64,000 nt of DNA from Diadophis punctatus similis (GCA_023053685.1 JALIGW010000004.1:81808797-81872796); one strand, 5' to 3'. Shown: positions 21,751 through 32,620, counted from the stretch's first letter. Program-made: numbers and translations. Notes: generated from the letters alone by a model not told the origin.

Positions 21751-22481
21751 ATGGGGGCGGATCTGTCCAAGGAGCAGGTCGCTCATGGAAAGAACTTGGT
21801 CAGATTCTCAGAGCTTCTAAAAGTCAATTAATAAAGAAATTTGTCCTCCCTACCAAATCTGAATTACGCCAACTGTGGCAACAATGTCCCTCATATCCCG
21901 AAAAGGGATCCATCAAATTGTCAGTATGGACTGAATTGGGAACTTATTTCCATGCTGCACCATGTGCCCCAATTTACATCATTATGACTTGGAAGTTCAT
22001 TCTCAAATGCTTGCAACGTGCCTACATCAGCGCTGTTTTTGCAACGTTTTGTAAAAAATGGGGAATAGTACAGAAGTTTGGCCAGGGTCAATCGATTTCT
22101 GAACGTGCCAACCAGATCCTAAAACAAAGGCTTAAACGATTTGAGCGGGACAAACATCCCCCTGGCCTCCCATCGAAGCAAGACATCCTTAACAGAGCTG
22201 TAACTGGAACTCCACCATCATCTGCAGCAGAACGGCATTTCTCCACCTCGGTCGGACCACCGGTAAGACCACCCGTTTACTATCAAGAACTTCCGGATCC
22301 CACTTGGAAGGGCCCGGCCGGCCTCATCACGTGGGGAAGAGTTTACGCTGCCATCGAGCTCCCTGATCGTGTTCTTTGGGTCCCGGGACGACAAGTAAGA
22401 CCTTTTCTTCCCAAAACAGCACCCTTGCCAAAGGTCTCGGACGAGGATGCCTCAGGAGAACCAGGACTTGGAGATTGCTAA
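21751..22481 (+). pseudogene. ERV gag/integrase fusion remnant, copy 3
   Basis: Same as copy 2, including the Val codon and the shared frameshift. Confidence 0.82.
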
Positions 22482-23550
22482 CCATCCCAACCCAGGGCCC
22501 AGCCTGGAGCAACCCCCTCTCTTCAACCATCCACCTCTCGAGCTTCCCCCGCCCTACCAGGAAAACGGTCGGGGGCACCTCGAGGAAGATGATGACATCC
22601 CACCTCCCTATGAGCCACCATCTCGATGTCCCTTTATCCGCTGCACCTTTCATAACCAACCTTTTTCCTTTTCCAAAATGTTTATGGTACCTATGTCTTG
22701 CAAACATCTTCTGTATCACCTTGTTATATTGTTTTTGCTTTTAACATGTATGTTTTTGGCAATGTGGGTGGGATTTGCAGAATACAATCACCCTCCACAG
22801 GTCCCTCATGCCACCTTGCCCCCCTTTGCCAGTCCAGAAGGACGCCAAGCCCCTTTGCACAGGCGCAGGCGGGCTGTTTCTGCTGGAATGGTAAAGGATT
22901 GCTCAGGATGCATAACTCAAGTGCAACAGGGGACCACCATCATCAGTACCTTGCTTTTTGCCAATATCCCCCCCGGCAACTTGCAAGGGTCAAGCCACCT
23001 GCATCCATAATGGGACTCAATACACAACTTGCACCCAGGGCATTTCAACCACCTGCCATAGTCCCACCATCCCCACCCGGTACAACATCACCCTTTGGGC
23101 GGGGGTGGGAATAGTAAGTGACTATCCAGAGGCAGCACTTTTAAAGTATGTGGGAAATTTAATCTAACCAACTGTTGCTTAGAAATTGATGAAACAGGAA
23201 AAGTGGTTGCTGATCTTACTGCTGACCTTCGAAAACTGGTCCATGTCCCGGTTCAAAAATGGACAGGAATAATGGATGAGGGAGGGTTTCTGGGTGGACT
23301 CTTCTGTAATTGGAAACAGGCTTTGCTTATGCTTGGTATCGCATTATTGGGTCTTATGATGTTGCCATGTCTTATACCTTTACTACGCTCTATGATTGAA
23401 AGAGTTATGAAAGCTGCCATGGAGAAACAAGCTTTAAATTTGCAGGTATTCGATCAATCGGATACTGAGAAAGGGGCCTCGAGCTCCTTGGATATCCCAG
23501 AGTTTCCCATGAAAATTCCACCGCAGTTTCTGGACAGTAACTCTGCCTAA
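22447..23550 (+). pseudogene. ERV env remnant, copy 3
   Basis: Predicted frames are identical to copies 1 and 2, with the same breaks. Confidence 0.78.
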
Positions 23551-23569
23551 TAAAAAAGAAAGGAGGAGA

Positions 23570-24175
23570 TGTTGCTATCCTATCTTCCCCCAACTTTCGG
23601 GGTTGGACTGGATGACCTGCAAGGTCCCTTCCAACTCTGTTAAAATCCTCTGAGAGAAATAAGTGCATAACATATGCATGGAAGCTTGTAAGAGGAAATG
23701 GTTAACCACATAGGCTTATGCTAAGAAGCTTGCTGAAACTTAAGTAGGTCAAAATGTCACAGATGTTGAAATGGTTCAGTGGTTCAGACAGGTGGCTAGG
23801 TTAGGACTTGTGTTACAGGGTCTGTACATCTAGCTGCAAAGGACGGAAATGGCCGACCACAGAATGTTCTCGACATGCTTCAATACCTGCTTGCTTGGAA
23901 ACGCAAATAGGGTTCACGTGAAGAAACACATAGGAAGCACGCAGCTATCAATAATGTTATTGGTCCTTGTAATGATTGACACTTGCAAACCTCATCTGCG
24001 TATGAGGGTCTATATATTCTATTCTGCTAAGCAATAAATCGTCACTTCACCCAGAGAGATCTCGTGTCCTCAAGTTCTTTCTAGGATTAGGCTTCGTGAG
24101 TGGCCCCACTTGGTTGTTGTGCCCAGGTGCCGTCCTGGAGAAGCCGTTCCTCCAGGAGCGGACTGCGGCGCATCA
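23570..24175 (+). repeat. ERV LTR 4 (606 bp), array end
   Basis: Ends GCGGCGCATCA and is followed directly by the right target duplication GTCAGA. Confidence 0.95.
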
Positions 24176-24181
24176 GTCAGA
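24176..24181. repeat. Target-site duplication of the ERV array, right
   Basis: GTCAGA, matching 15864-15869. Confidence 0.92.
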
Positions 24182-24264
24182 TGGGTGTAACAATACATAT
24201 TTCTATATGCACACGTAACTGGCTGGGTGATACAAGTAGTATTGATTTAATGTGTTAAATCATG

Positions 24265-24460
24265 AGGCTGTGAGTTCGATCCTAGGTAGAGGCAGATATT
24301 TCTCTTTCTGGGCACAATGAGAATATATCTGCTGAATATAGCTCCGCATTGGCAACAGGAAGGGCATCCGGCCAGTAAACACTCAGCTCCATTCAGTTGC
24401 CCAGACTCCTCCCCCCGCAAGGGATTATGGGGTCGTTAAAAGATGATGATGATAAACGAA
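24265..24460 (+). mobile_element. SINE with RTE/Bov-B-like tail
   Basis: The phrase GGCTGTGAGTTCGATCC resembles a tRNA-derived B box. It is followed by GAATATATCTGCTGAA and the tail GGGATTATGGGGTCGTTAAA with a (GAT)n end. The fuller copy is at 57245-57475. A link to Bov-B LINE mobilisation is inference from the tail. Confidence 0.7.
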
Positions 24461-24506
24461 TGTATACAAAATTCCATGATATTTCTTTAAAGGAAACTTA
24501 GCATAT

Positions 24507-24993
24507 ACCGTATTTTTCGGAGTATAAGAGGCACTGGAGTATAAGACGCACCTTAGTTTTTGGGGAGGAAAATGGGGGGGGGGAATCTGCCTACCAGGTA
24601 TTCATCTGGCTAGCATCCTTAGCCTGGTCAGCTTCAGCACATTATTTTATCCCCTGGATAGGACTTAAAAAAACCTTCTTCTAAGAGAGTAACAATGAAA
24701 GAGTATGCAAGCCAGTAAGAGCTGGGAAGATAGTTAGCACCTGGTTAGGGCTAGAAAAAAACTTATTCGGAGCAAGTAGAGCAATGAAAAAAAATTCTGC
24801 AAAGACTTAGGGTTGGAAAAACATTCTTTGGAGAGAGTAACAATGAAAAAGCCTGCAAGGTAAGAGCTGGGAAGATCTGTTAGCACCTAGTTAGGGCTGG
24901 AAAAAAAGCTACATTCGAAGTATAAGACGCACCCAAATTTTCAGCCACTTTTAGGGAGGAAAAAGGTGTGTCTTATACTCCGAAAAATACGGT
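24507..24993. mobile_element. MITE with GGAGTATAAGACGCACC termini
   Basis: A full copy with inverted ends, in opposite orientation to the copy at 6762-7258 and of similar length. Confidence 0.85.
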
Positions 24994-25753
24994 AATTCTC
25001 AAGTTGTGCTTCTTGTGTCCCGGCGGTACGTGATTGCTCCAGTATTACTAAATTAAGCTCGAAAACAGAATCAGCAACCAGGTGATAAGTTGGTCGCACA
25101 ATTTAGGAAAGCAATTTAATGCCTGCGTTTTGTTCCAGCGTAGGCTGTTTTAAGGGCAAATTGCAGGAATCTCTTAGATATGAACTCTTCAATTATAAAC
25201 ATCGTCTACAGATGATTAAAAAGTTCCTTCAACTCCAATTATGGAGCAAATCAACAGAGAAATTAAGCCTGAAAACTTAATGGATCCGCAAGAATTGTTG
25301 AAATTACATCCATAACATCAGCTAGCAACATATGTAAATATGTTTTTGCCATCCATTAATGAAGTAGAAAGGGATAGAAATAATGCTTGAATTTGCAACT
25401 GTGTCAGGCTGATTATTCTTCTATTACTAATAGGGCTGTACAATTTATTGATAATGCAACACATAATAGGAAAAATCGGTACATAGGTAGATGGTAATTG
25501 CTAAAATGTGCTGAAATTAGCTTGAGTTGTATGCGGTTTCATAAACATTATGGATTGGCATGAATACAAGCCAGTAAAGACTTATGAATTGCTGTCTAAG
25601 TAAAAAAATTTAAATCGTTCATTGTTTTTCTGCTGGGTTGCTTTTCTGCTGCCGTTTGACTCTTTCATTATGAGACGCTCTTGAATTTGATATAATAATT
25701 TTGATACAATATCTCCATGATATAAATGAGTTGCTGTTGAATCAACGTGGTCT
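24994..25753. other. Intronic sequence, no gene seen
   Basis: AT-rich with no recognised repeat or exon. Confidence 0.5.
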
Positions 25754-25761
25754 TACTAAGG

Positions 25762-26123
25762 CAGTGGTTCCCAACCTTTTTGTGATCGAGTACCACTTGG
25801 AGGTCCCGTACAGTCGCCGCGTACCACCTGGTTCCAGAGAAACTAAATTCGATCAGATATCACTTTATTTCCATAATTGTACTGTTCCTTTTTTGGCCCC
25901 GCGCATCCAGCAACTGGATTCTCCGGCCGCTGGGACCAGGTGGGTGGCATGTGGCAACAGTTGCAAATCGTTGCCAGATTATCTTGTGTTAGGCAGTAAA
26001 CATTTTTGTGAAGTAAAAAATAACTAACTAAAAATCGTTCATGACCCCGAAAGTGTTCGCGTACCACCTGGAAGGCCCTCGCGTACCACTAGTGGTACAC
26101 ATACCACAGGTTGGGAACCACTG
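25762..26123. mobile_element. hAT-type MITE, GGTTCCCAACCT family
   Basis: Inverted ends CAGTGGTTCCCAACCT and AGGTTGGGAACCACTG are flanked by TACTAAGG and GACTAAGG (7 of 8). Paired GCGTACCAC segments lie inside each end. Confidence 0.9.
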
Positions 26124-26231
26124 GACTAAGGAATTGCTCACAGAAAGAGAGAAACATGGGGTGTTCTGGGTACATTACTTTATTTTTTACTTTATATAAG
26201 ATTCATCCAATTGATAGAAGAGAATATAGGT

Positions 26232-26631
26232 CGGGGTGTCAAACTCAAGGGCCGGGGCTGGATCTGGCCTGTGGGGTGCTTAGATCTGGCCCACGGGGCT
26301 GCCCTGGAAACAGCGAAGGACCGGCCCGCAGTGCCTCTGCCAGTAAAAATGGAGCCGGTCAGGATTGAACTCCTGGCAGTTGGCAGAATTAGCCTGCAAT
26401 ACTGCATTCTAACTCTGTTTTCACTGGTAGAGGGTTGCAGGAGGCCATTGCAGCCGAAAATGGAGCTTGGGAGCCCGTTTTTGCTGGCAAAGTGCTCGGG
26501 CCGCCACAGGCACCCCTAACACGAGTGACGTCGAGCTGGCGACGCCCACCCTGGCCACTCCCACTCTGGCCTCCAAGGTCAAATACAACCCTGATGCGGC
26601 CCTCAATGAAATCGAGTTTGACACAGCCATG
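26232..26631. mobile_element. hAT-type MITE, GTGTCAAACTCAAGG family
   Basis: A perfect 8-bp duplication ATATAGGT (26224-26231, 26632-26639) flanks the element. It carries a nested minus-strand SINE fragment at about 26357-26413. Confidence 0.9.
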
Positions 26632-26636
26632 ATATA

Positions 26637-26955
26637 GGTAGTCTTCAACGCACGACCACAACATTTCTGTTGTTAAGCGAGACCATTGTTAAGTGAATTT
26701 TGCCCCCATTTTTACGACTTTTTTGGGATATCCTTGTTAAGCGAATCACCGCCGTTGTTAATTTAGTAACCGGATTGTGAAATGAATCTGATTTGACGTT
26801 GCTTGTCAGAAGGCCTCAAAAGGGGATCGCAACGATCCCGGGATACTGCAACCGTCATGAATACCAGTCGGTTGCCGAGTGTCTGAATTTTGATTACACA
26901 AACATGGGGATACTGAAATGGTTGTGAGTATGAAAACGGTCATAAGTCATTTTTT
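26637..26955. mobile_element. Mariner-like MITE
   Basis: Starts GTAGTCTTCAACGCACGACC and keeps most family segments up to GTCATAAGTCA; the right terminus is missing. Confidence 0.75.
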
Positions 26956-26999
26956 TCAGAGAGAAAAAATTAGAGAAAATAAGGACTAGGGGAGGGGGA

Positions 27000-27333
27000 C
27001 ATGTTAGTAGTATTCTAGTGTTTGAGGGGTTGCCACAAAGAAGAAGGGGTCAAACTATTCTCCAAAGCACCTGAGGGTAGAACAAGAAGCAATGGGTGGA
27101 AACTAAACAAGGAGAGAAGCAACTTAGAACTAAGGAGAAATTTCCTGACAGTGAGAACAATTAACCAGTGGAACGGCTTGCCTCCAGAAGTTGTGGGTGC
27201 TCCATCAATAGAGGCTTTCAAGAAGATGTTGGATAACCATTTGTCTGAAGTGGTATAGGGTTTCCTGCCTAAGCAGGGGGTTGGACTAGAAGATCTCCAA
27301 GGTCCCTTCCAGCTCTGTTATTCTGAGTTCTAA
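27000..27333 (+). mobile_element. CR1 LINE 3' region
   Basis: Encodes [20 protein letters not shown] through AFKKMLDNHLSEVV and a stop, then the complete CR1 tail with an uninterrupted GTATAGGG at about 27254. Confidence 0.93.
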
Positions 27334-27832
27334 AAACGTATTTTATAATGAAAAGCTTATGGTTAAAAAAAAATGAAGGATTTGTTCCAGAGATGTTCAG
27401 AAGAAACCTTAAAATGCCTGCTGGAGCCATTTTCCCTTGCTCTAATCAACATGCAATTAGAATTTGATTGGAAGTTCATACCGTAGAACTGGAGGATGAC
27501 TTGGTAGCACATCCTGAAATTAGCTAAGCAATAAAAGACGCTTTGGGGTTGTCGCACTTAACCTAGCTTTTAGCATGTTTCTCTTTATTAAACCTCTAAT
27601 TTAATTTAAAACACCGGAGGGTAGCAGGCCAGTTTTCAACACAAAAGAGAGTTTACGCGTCTGATATTTTAAAAGTAAATACAAAACACCATTTTTTTTA
27701 AGGGAGAAAAAGATGATGTTTTTGAATACCCTTCTGTTCAGAGAAATTTAGATCAGACAATCACAGCATGGATAAAATGCAGGTGCTTCAAGCCAATTCA
27801 GAAATACTGGAAATACTGTATCATTTCAGGGG
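27334..27832. other. Intronic sequence, no gene seen
   Basis: No recognised repeat or exon. Confidence 0.5.
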
Positions 27833-27840
27833 GTCTCAAA

Positions 27841-27999
27841 CAGCGGTGGGTTGCTCCCAGTTCGGCCCAGTTTGGCGAACTGGTAGCAGTGGTGGCGGGA
27901 GGCTCCGTCCACCCACCCAGGACGCTTCTGCGCATGCGCAACAGCATCACGTGCGCACACGAGCGAACTGGTAGTGATGGGATTTACAACCCGCCACTG
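27841..27999. mobile_element. Short hAT-type MITE, GGTGGGTT family
   Basis: Ends CAGCGGTGGGTT and AACCCGCCACTG are flanked by GTCTCAAA and GTCCCAAA (7 of 8). Two GCGAACTGGTAG segments lie inside. Confidence 0.88.
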
Positions 28000-28064
28000 G
28001 TCCCAAAAGATTTTAAATATGAAACTTACGGAGACATTGCAATAGCTAAAAGTCTGTAGAGATT

Positions 28065-28620
28065 CTCAGTCATCCAGGTCACGGTTGTCCCAAAGGTGCT
28101 TTTTCAGGAGGCAACTGGACTTTCTTGTTTTTTCTTTTGAAGACGTTTCGCTTCTCATCCAAGAAGCTTCTTCAGCTCTGACTGAATGGTGGGGGAATGG
28201 AAGGATTTATATTCCTTGCAGACAGTTGGTCATTTGCATCCTTTTAGAGGGTCATTGAGGGCACTTGGAGGTTTATCTGTGTCCTCAGGGTCTCTAGACT
28301 TTTAGCTATACAGTTTGGGATGAACACCCTTGGAATGGTGTGGGAGTAGGAACGGATTTCCAGAGGAAAAAATTGCAGACTACAGGAACCATTAGCACCA
28401 CTCAGGTGACCCTGAGGACACAGATAAACCTCCAAATGCTTCAACTACCCTCTAAAAGGATGCAAATGACCAGCTGTCTGCAAGGAGTATAAATCCTTCC
28501 ATTTCCCCACCATCCTGTCAGAGCTGAAGAAGCTTCCTGGATGAGAAGCAAAACGTCTTCAAAAGAAAAAAAAAGAAAGTCCAGTTGCCTCCTGAAAAAG
28601 CACCTTTGGGATTGCAATAG
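28065..28620. mobile_element. Foldback repeat (GAAGACGTTTCGCTTCTC type)
   Basis: The left half (CCCAAAGGTGCTTTTTCAGG, GAAGACGTTTCGCTTCTCAT, ATGGAAGGATTTATATTCC) is repeated in inverted orientation in the right half, giving arms of about 230 bp around 28300-28400. Shorter copies are at 35126-35315, 53010-53250 and 58440-58680. The motif is widespread in vertebrate genomes; I suspect Penelope-like element termini but cannot confirm it. Confidence 0.75.
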
Positions 28621-28798
28621 TTGATTTCTAAAAGACTGGATGTATTCCCGTAACTTCCCTTTCGATTCCCATATTATTCCCTTCTTGGTTTTCTCTGCTT
28701 CTGTCAGCTCAGAGACGATAGCCAAAAATATTTGCTAAAACTGGATTTGTTATTAATGAAAGCAAGCAAGTTTTACCATCCAGAAGTCCCATACCTCA

Positions 28799-29018
28799 TT
28801 TTTATTTTTATTTTTATTTTTATTTTTATTTTTATTTTTATTTTTATTTTTATTATTTTATTTTATTATTTTATTATTTTATTTTATTTTTTATTTTGTT
28901 TTATTTTATTTTATTTTATATTATTTTTTATTTTTTTATTTTTTTATTATTTTATTTTATTTTATTATTTTATTTTATTTTATTTTATTATTTTATTTTA
29001 TTTTTTATTTTATCTGTC

Positions 29019-29105
<87 letters not shown>
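28799..29105. repeat. (TTTTA)n then (ATCT)n array
   Basis: A TTTTA/TTTAT run to about 29016 is followed by an ATCT run to 29105. The Ile/Phe-rich frame over it is an artefact. Confidence 0.97.
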
Positions 29106-29524
29106 CACCAGTTCCTTCTTTCATTAATGTGTAATGTACAAGTGTCGTTTTCATAATTGGAATATTATTTTTCTTGGGTTTTTTCCCCCTTTTCCACAGC
29201 ATGCGTTCTGAAAAATCTTTAAAACCTGTGTCTGTCATGGAAGTTGTTTGTCTCTGTAATTTCTTCTATACTTATTGGAAGTAACATTTAGATCTGCCTT
29301 TTTTATGTGATTTCTCTACCCCCCCCGACAATTATCTTTATCCGCTTATCAAGTAAGCTAAAAGGATTTTGAAGCAATCCATTATTTAATATATTAATTA
29401 GAATAAAGTTGTTTTTTGTTTTGATTCAGCGCTTTTGATGTAATATCAAAGATTCATTTAAATCTAAATCTAGTATGATTTTAAGAAGAATACAAGTAGC
29501 ATCTTACTTTTATTTACTTATATC
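29106..29524. other. Intronic sequence, no gene seen
   Basis: No recognised repeat or exon. Confidence 0.5.
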
Positions 29525-29788
29525 GCATCCTTATTATTTTTCTAAATAACTCAAGGCAGTAAACATATCCAACACACTTTCCTCCTCCTGTTTTCCCCCA
29601 TAACAACAACCCTGTGAGGTGGGAAGAGAGAGAATGACTGGCCCAAAGTCACCCAGCCGACTTTCAAGGCTAAGGCGGGATTAGAATTCAAAGTCTCCTG
29701 GTGATTGGCCCAAAGTCACTCACCTGGTTTTCATGGCTAAGGCAGAACTTGAACTCACCGTCTCTTGCATTGTAGTTCGCTGCCATAA
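29525..29788 (-). mobile_element. tRNA-derived SINE, minus strand
   Basis: Contains the reverse complement of the CCTCACAGGGTTGTTGTTAT tail and two CCAAAGTCAC-containing units, as in the plus-strand SINE at 12390-12790. Confidence 0.75.
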
Positions 29789-29797
29789 CCACTAGAT

Positions 29798-30226
29798 CCG
29801 TGATGGCGAACCTATGGCACGCATGTCACAGATGGCACGCGGAGCCATATCTGCCGGCACGCGAACTGTTGCCCTAGCTCAACTCCAGCGCTGATTATTG
29901 GCTCGCGCAGTGGCTCTGGGAGGGCGTTTTCAGTCTTCAGAGGGCCTCCAGGAGGGTGGGGGAGGGTGTTTTTGCCCTCCCCAGGCTCCAAGAAAGGCTC
30001 TGGAGCCTGGGAAGAGCGAAAAATGGGCCTACCAGGCCCACTGGAAGTCAGGAAATGGGGGAGCGGGAGGAGTCATGCGTGCATGTGCGGGGGGCGGGGC
30101 AGCACGGGGGGCGTGCGTGCATGCACAGGAGGTTGTGGTGCGTAGGGGGGCATTGAATTATGGGTGTGGGGACACGCATGCGCGCGCGCTTTCGGCACCT
30201 GAGGAAAAAAAGGTTCACCATCACTG
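29798..30226. mobile_element. hAT-type MITE, GTGATGGCGAACC family
   Basis: Flanked by CACTAGAT and CACTAAAT (7 of 8). Ends CCGTGATGGCGAACC and GGTTCACCATCACTG are inverted. Confidence 0.9.
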
Positions 30227-30454
30227 CACTAAATCAAACTGGCTCTCTTAAAAACATAGGTCTGCTTTTTTCAGGGAGAGAATCTCATCTTCTGTCACTC
30301 CCATTTTGCGATATGATTCCTCAGGACTTCCTCTTTAGCCAGGCCGCTATATTTTCATTACTTAAATAATGGATTTCAAAGAATAAACCAGAAAGTCCAG
30401 TTGCCTCTTGAAAAAAGCACCTTTGGGGCGTCTTAATTTAATTAATTTAATCTA

Positions 30455-30943
30455 ATTAAAAGTTCTTATAGGCCGCCCAATCCCGTAGGACTCAGGGCGG
30501 CATACAATAGGAATAAGAACAATATAATAAAAAACATTCCAATTTAAAACGTAACTCTCATTTTAAAAACCATTCATTCAGGGGGAATCCGAACTTCTTC
30601 TTCACCCCGCCTGCCGGAAGAGCCATGTTTTTACGGCTTTGCGGAAGGCCAGTAGAGTGGGGATAGTCCGGATCTCTGGTGGGAGTTGGTTCCAGAGAGA
30701 TGGGGCTCCCACAGAGAAGGCTCTCCCGCGTGGACCCGCCAACCGACATTGTTTGGCTGATGGGACCTGGAGGAGGCCCACTCTGTGGGACCTAACTGGT
30801 CGTAGGGAGGAATGTGGTAGGATACGGTCCCGAATGTGGTAGGATGCGGTCCCGATGCGGTAGAATGTGGTAGGATGCGGTCTTAAGGTTCTAGCTTGTC
30901 CTTTTGAGAAACCAGCTAACCCCAACTCTTCTTTAATTAACAC
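30455..30943 (-). mobile_element. LINE 3' remnant (L2/CR1-like)
   Basis: The minus strand encodes FSVGAPSLWNQLPPEIRTIP followed by LLAFRKAVKTWLFRQ, the C-terminal pattern of L2/CR1-type reverse transcriptases. Upstream codons include the sequence around RAFSVG and are frame-damaged. A small related piece may lie at 35690-35745. Confidence 0.75.
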
Positions 30944-30999
30944 TTCTCTTTAAAAAGGCTGGCTTATTTATTCTGATGACTTTGCGTTCTTCGTTTCAG

Positions 31000-31125
31000 C
31001 AATTGTAACGGCTGCATGCTGGATCCAATGTGTGGGTTTTGCTACAAACTGAACAAGTCAAGTGTCATCGAATCGTCTTGCGCTCCGGTTAGCAAGAACT
31101 CTACAATGGAAGCCGCTTGGGGCAG
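31000..31125 (+). CDS. SLC2A13: SLC2A13 exon, Cys-rich TM9-TM10 loop
   Basis: The exon encodes most of the large exofacial loop that distinguishes HMIT from other sugar porters: [20 protein letters not shown], then [17 protein letters not shown]. It has six Cys and potential glycosylation at NKSS and KNST. The first base completes a Ser codon begun at 13743-13744; the last two bases (AG) start an Arg codon finished at 48890. The acceptor is CGTTTCAG (30992-30999) and the donor is GTAAGT from 31126. At 126 bp it is intact. Confidence 0.97.
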
Positions 31126-31226
31126 GTAAGTTATTTTTGTGTTGTCTTAATTTTGTAAGAAATGCTTTTTGGTGTACTTTAGAAAGAAACGCTGGTGTTA
31201 ACATTCGTTTTCAGGATGGTACTTAC

Positions 31227-31264
31227 AGTGTTTTTATGAGAAAAGGAATTCTCATAAAAACACT
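31227..31264. repeat. Perfect 15-bp inverted repeat
   Basis: AGTGTTTTTATGAGA and its reverse complement are separated by eight bases, about 100 bp after an SLC2A13 donor site. Confidence 0.85.
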
Positions 31265-31280
31265 ATAAGATAAAATCAAG

Positions 31281-31505
31281 AGCCGTGATGGCGCAGTGGT
31301 TAGAATGCAGTACTGCAGGCTATTTCTGCTGACTGCCGACTGCCGGCAGTTCGATTTTTGGCAGCTCAAGGTTGACTCAGCTTTCCGTCCTTCCGAGGTT
31401 GGTCAAATGAGGACCCAGATTGTTGGGGGCAATAGGCTGACTCTGTAAACCGCCTAGAGAGGGCTGTAAAGTACTGTGAAGTGTATATAAATTTTAAGTA
31501 CTACT
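31281..31505 (+). mobile_element. tRNA-derived SINE (first of three)
   Basis: Head with A-box-like TGGCGCAGTGGTTAGAATG and a B-box-like GCAGTTCGA, then GGTTGACTCAGC, AATGAGGACCCAGATTGTTG and TGTAAACCGC. Ends with an AGTACTACTGTT tail. Confidence 0.88.
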
Positions 31506-31557
31506 GTTATTCCTCCCTCCCGTCTCTCCCTCTTATACCCTTTTTCATTCTCCTTCC

Positions 31558-31772
31558 TGGTGGTGTAGTGGTTAGAATGCAGTATTGCAGGCTAATTCTG
31601 CCGACTGCCAGGAGTTCGATCCTGACTGGCTCAAGGTTGACTCAGCCGTCCTTCTGAGGTCGGTAAAATGAGGACCCAGATTGTTGGGCGCAATAGAATG
31701 GCTCTGTAAACAGCTTAGAGAGGGCTGTAAAGCACTATGAAGCAGTATATAAGTCTAAGTGCTATTGCTAGC
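31558..31772 (+). mobile_element. tRNA-derived SINE (second of three)
   Basis: Same family as the preceding copy, ending AAGTGCTATTGCTA just before the pyrimidine array. Confidence 0.88.
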
Positions 31773-31905
31773 CCTCCCTTCCTCCCTCCCTCCCTCCCTC
31801 TCTCCCTCTCTCCCTCCCTCCCTCCCTCCCTTCCTTCCTTCCTTCCTTCCTTCCTTCCTTCCTTCCTTCCTTCCTTCCTTCCTTCCTTCCTTCCTTCCTT
31901 CCTCT
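31773..31905. repeat. (CCTC)n/(CCTT)n pyrimidine array
   Basis: Uninterrupted polypyrimidine tetranucleotide run located between two SINE copies. Confidence 0.97.
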
Positions 31906-31932
31906 CTTATTCCCGTACTCATTCTCCTTCCT

Positions 31933-32140
31933 GGTGGTGCAGTGGTTAGAGTGCAGTACTGCAGGCTGACTCTGCTCACTGCCAGGAGTTTGATCCTGAC
32001 GGGCTCAAGGTTGACTCAGCCTCCCATCCTTCCAAGGTCGATAAAATGAGGACCCAGATTGTTGGGGGCAAGAGGCTGACTCTATAAACCGCTTAGAGAG
32101 AGCTGTAAAGCACCATAAAGCGGTATATACTGCTATTTGT
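31933..32140 (+). mobile_element. tRNA-derived SINE (third of three)
   Basis: Same family and orientation as the two preceding copies. Confidence 0.88.
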
Positions 32141-32297
32141 GAGTGCTGATTTAAAGGATACATCATGCTTTTTTGAACATCAGTGGCAAAAGGCATGCGA
32201 GGAGGGTACCAAATCTTTCTCAATTGTGTGATGCCAAGATTTTACTACTGATCTGAAAAAGTGGCTGAATAGAATTCAAATAACAGTAAGAGTATAG

Positions 32298-32620
32298 GTC
32301 GTTCTGGATTTACGACCACAGTTGAGCCCAAAATTTCTGTGGCTCAGTAAGACAGTTGTTAGGTGTCTTTTGCTTAATTTTACAACCGTTCTTGCCACAG
32401 TCGTTAAGTGAATCGCTGCAGCTGTTAAATTTACTAACCCGGTTGTTAAGTGAATGTGGCTGCCCCATTGACTTTGCTTGTCAGAGTGTCACAAGAGGAG
32501 ATCCCAGGAACCCGGGGCACTGCAACCGTCATAAATATGAGTCAGTTGCCGTGCATCTGAATTTGTGAAAAATCACACATCGCTTTTTTTTAGTGCCGTT
32601 TTTTCAGTGTATCTTCGAAA
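32298..32620. mobile_element. Mariner-like MITE
   Basis: Starts GGTCGTTCTGGATTTACGACC and continues through the family segments; the right end is decayed. Confidence 0.75.

Larger units (their letters stand above)
15870..24175 (+). mobile_element. Tandem endogenous retrovirus array (4 LTRs, 3 internal regions)
   Basis: A 2563-bp unit (606-bp LTR plus 1957-bp internal region) is repeated three times and closed by a fourth LTR. Open frames predicted in the three units are identical except for one Leu/Val change. Each unit has LTR, primer binding site, a matrix-like gag start, an integrase C-terminal fragment, a truncated env and a polypurine tract. RT, protease, most of gag and most of env are absent. 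Ends are TG...CA with a 6-bp target duplication. The tRNA-Trp-like primer site and close TATA/AATAAA spacing recall alpharetroviruses, while matrix and integrase segments look class II (beta-like). The array lies in an SLC2A13 intron in the same orientation as the gene. Unequal recombination between LTRs after a single insertion is the simplest origin; assembly error must be excluded. Confidence 0.93.

Noticed and set aside
15870..24175. Three independent retroviral insertions side by side
   Set aside because: Only one 6-bp duplication pair exists, at the outer ends, and inner units share LTRs.
28896..29156. Membrane-protein-like Ile/Phe/Tyr-rich frame
   Set aside because: It is a translation of (TTTTA)n and (ATCT)n repeats.
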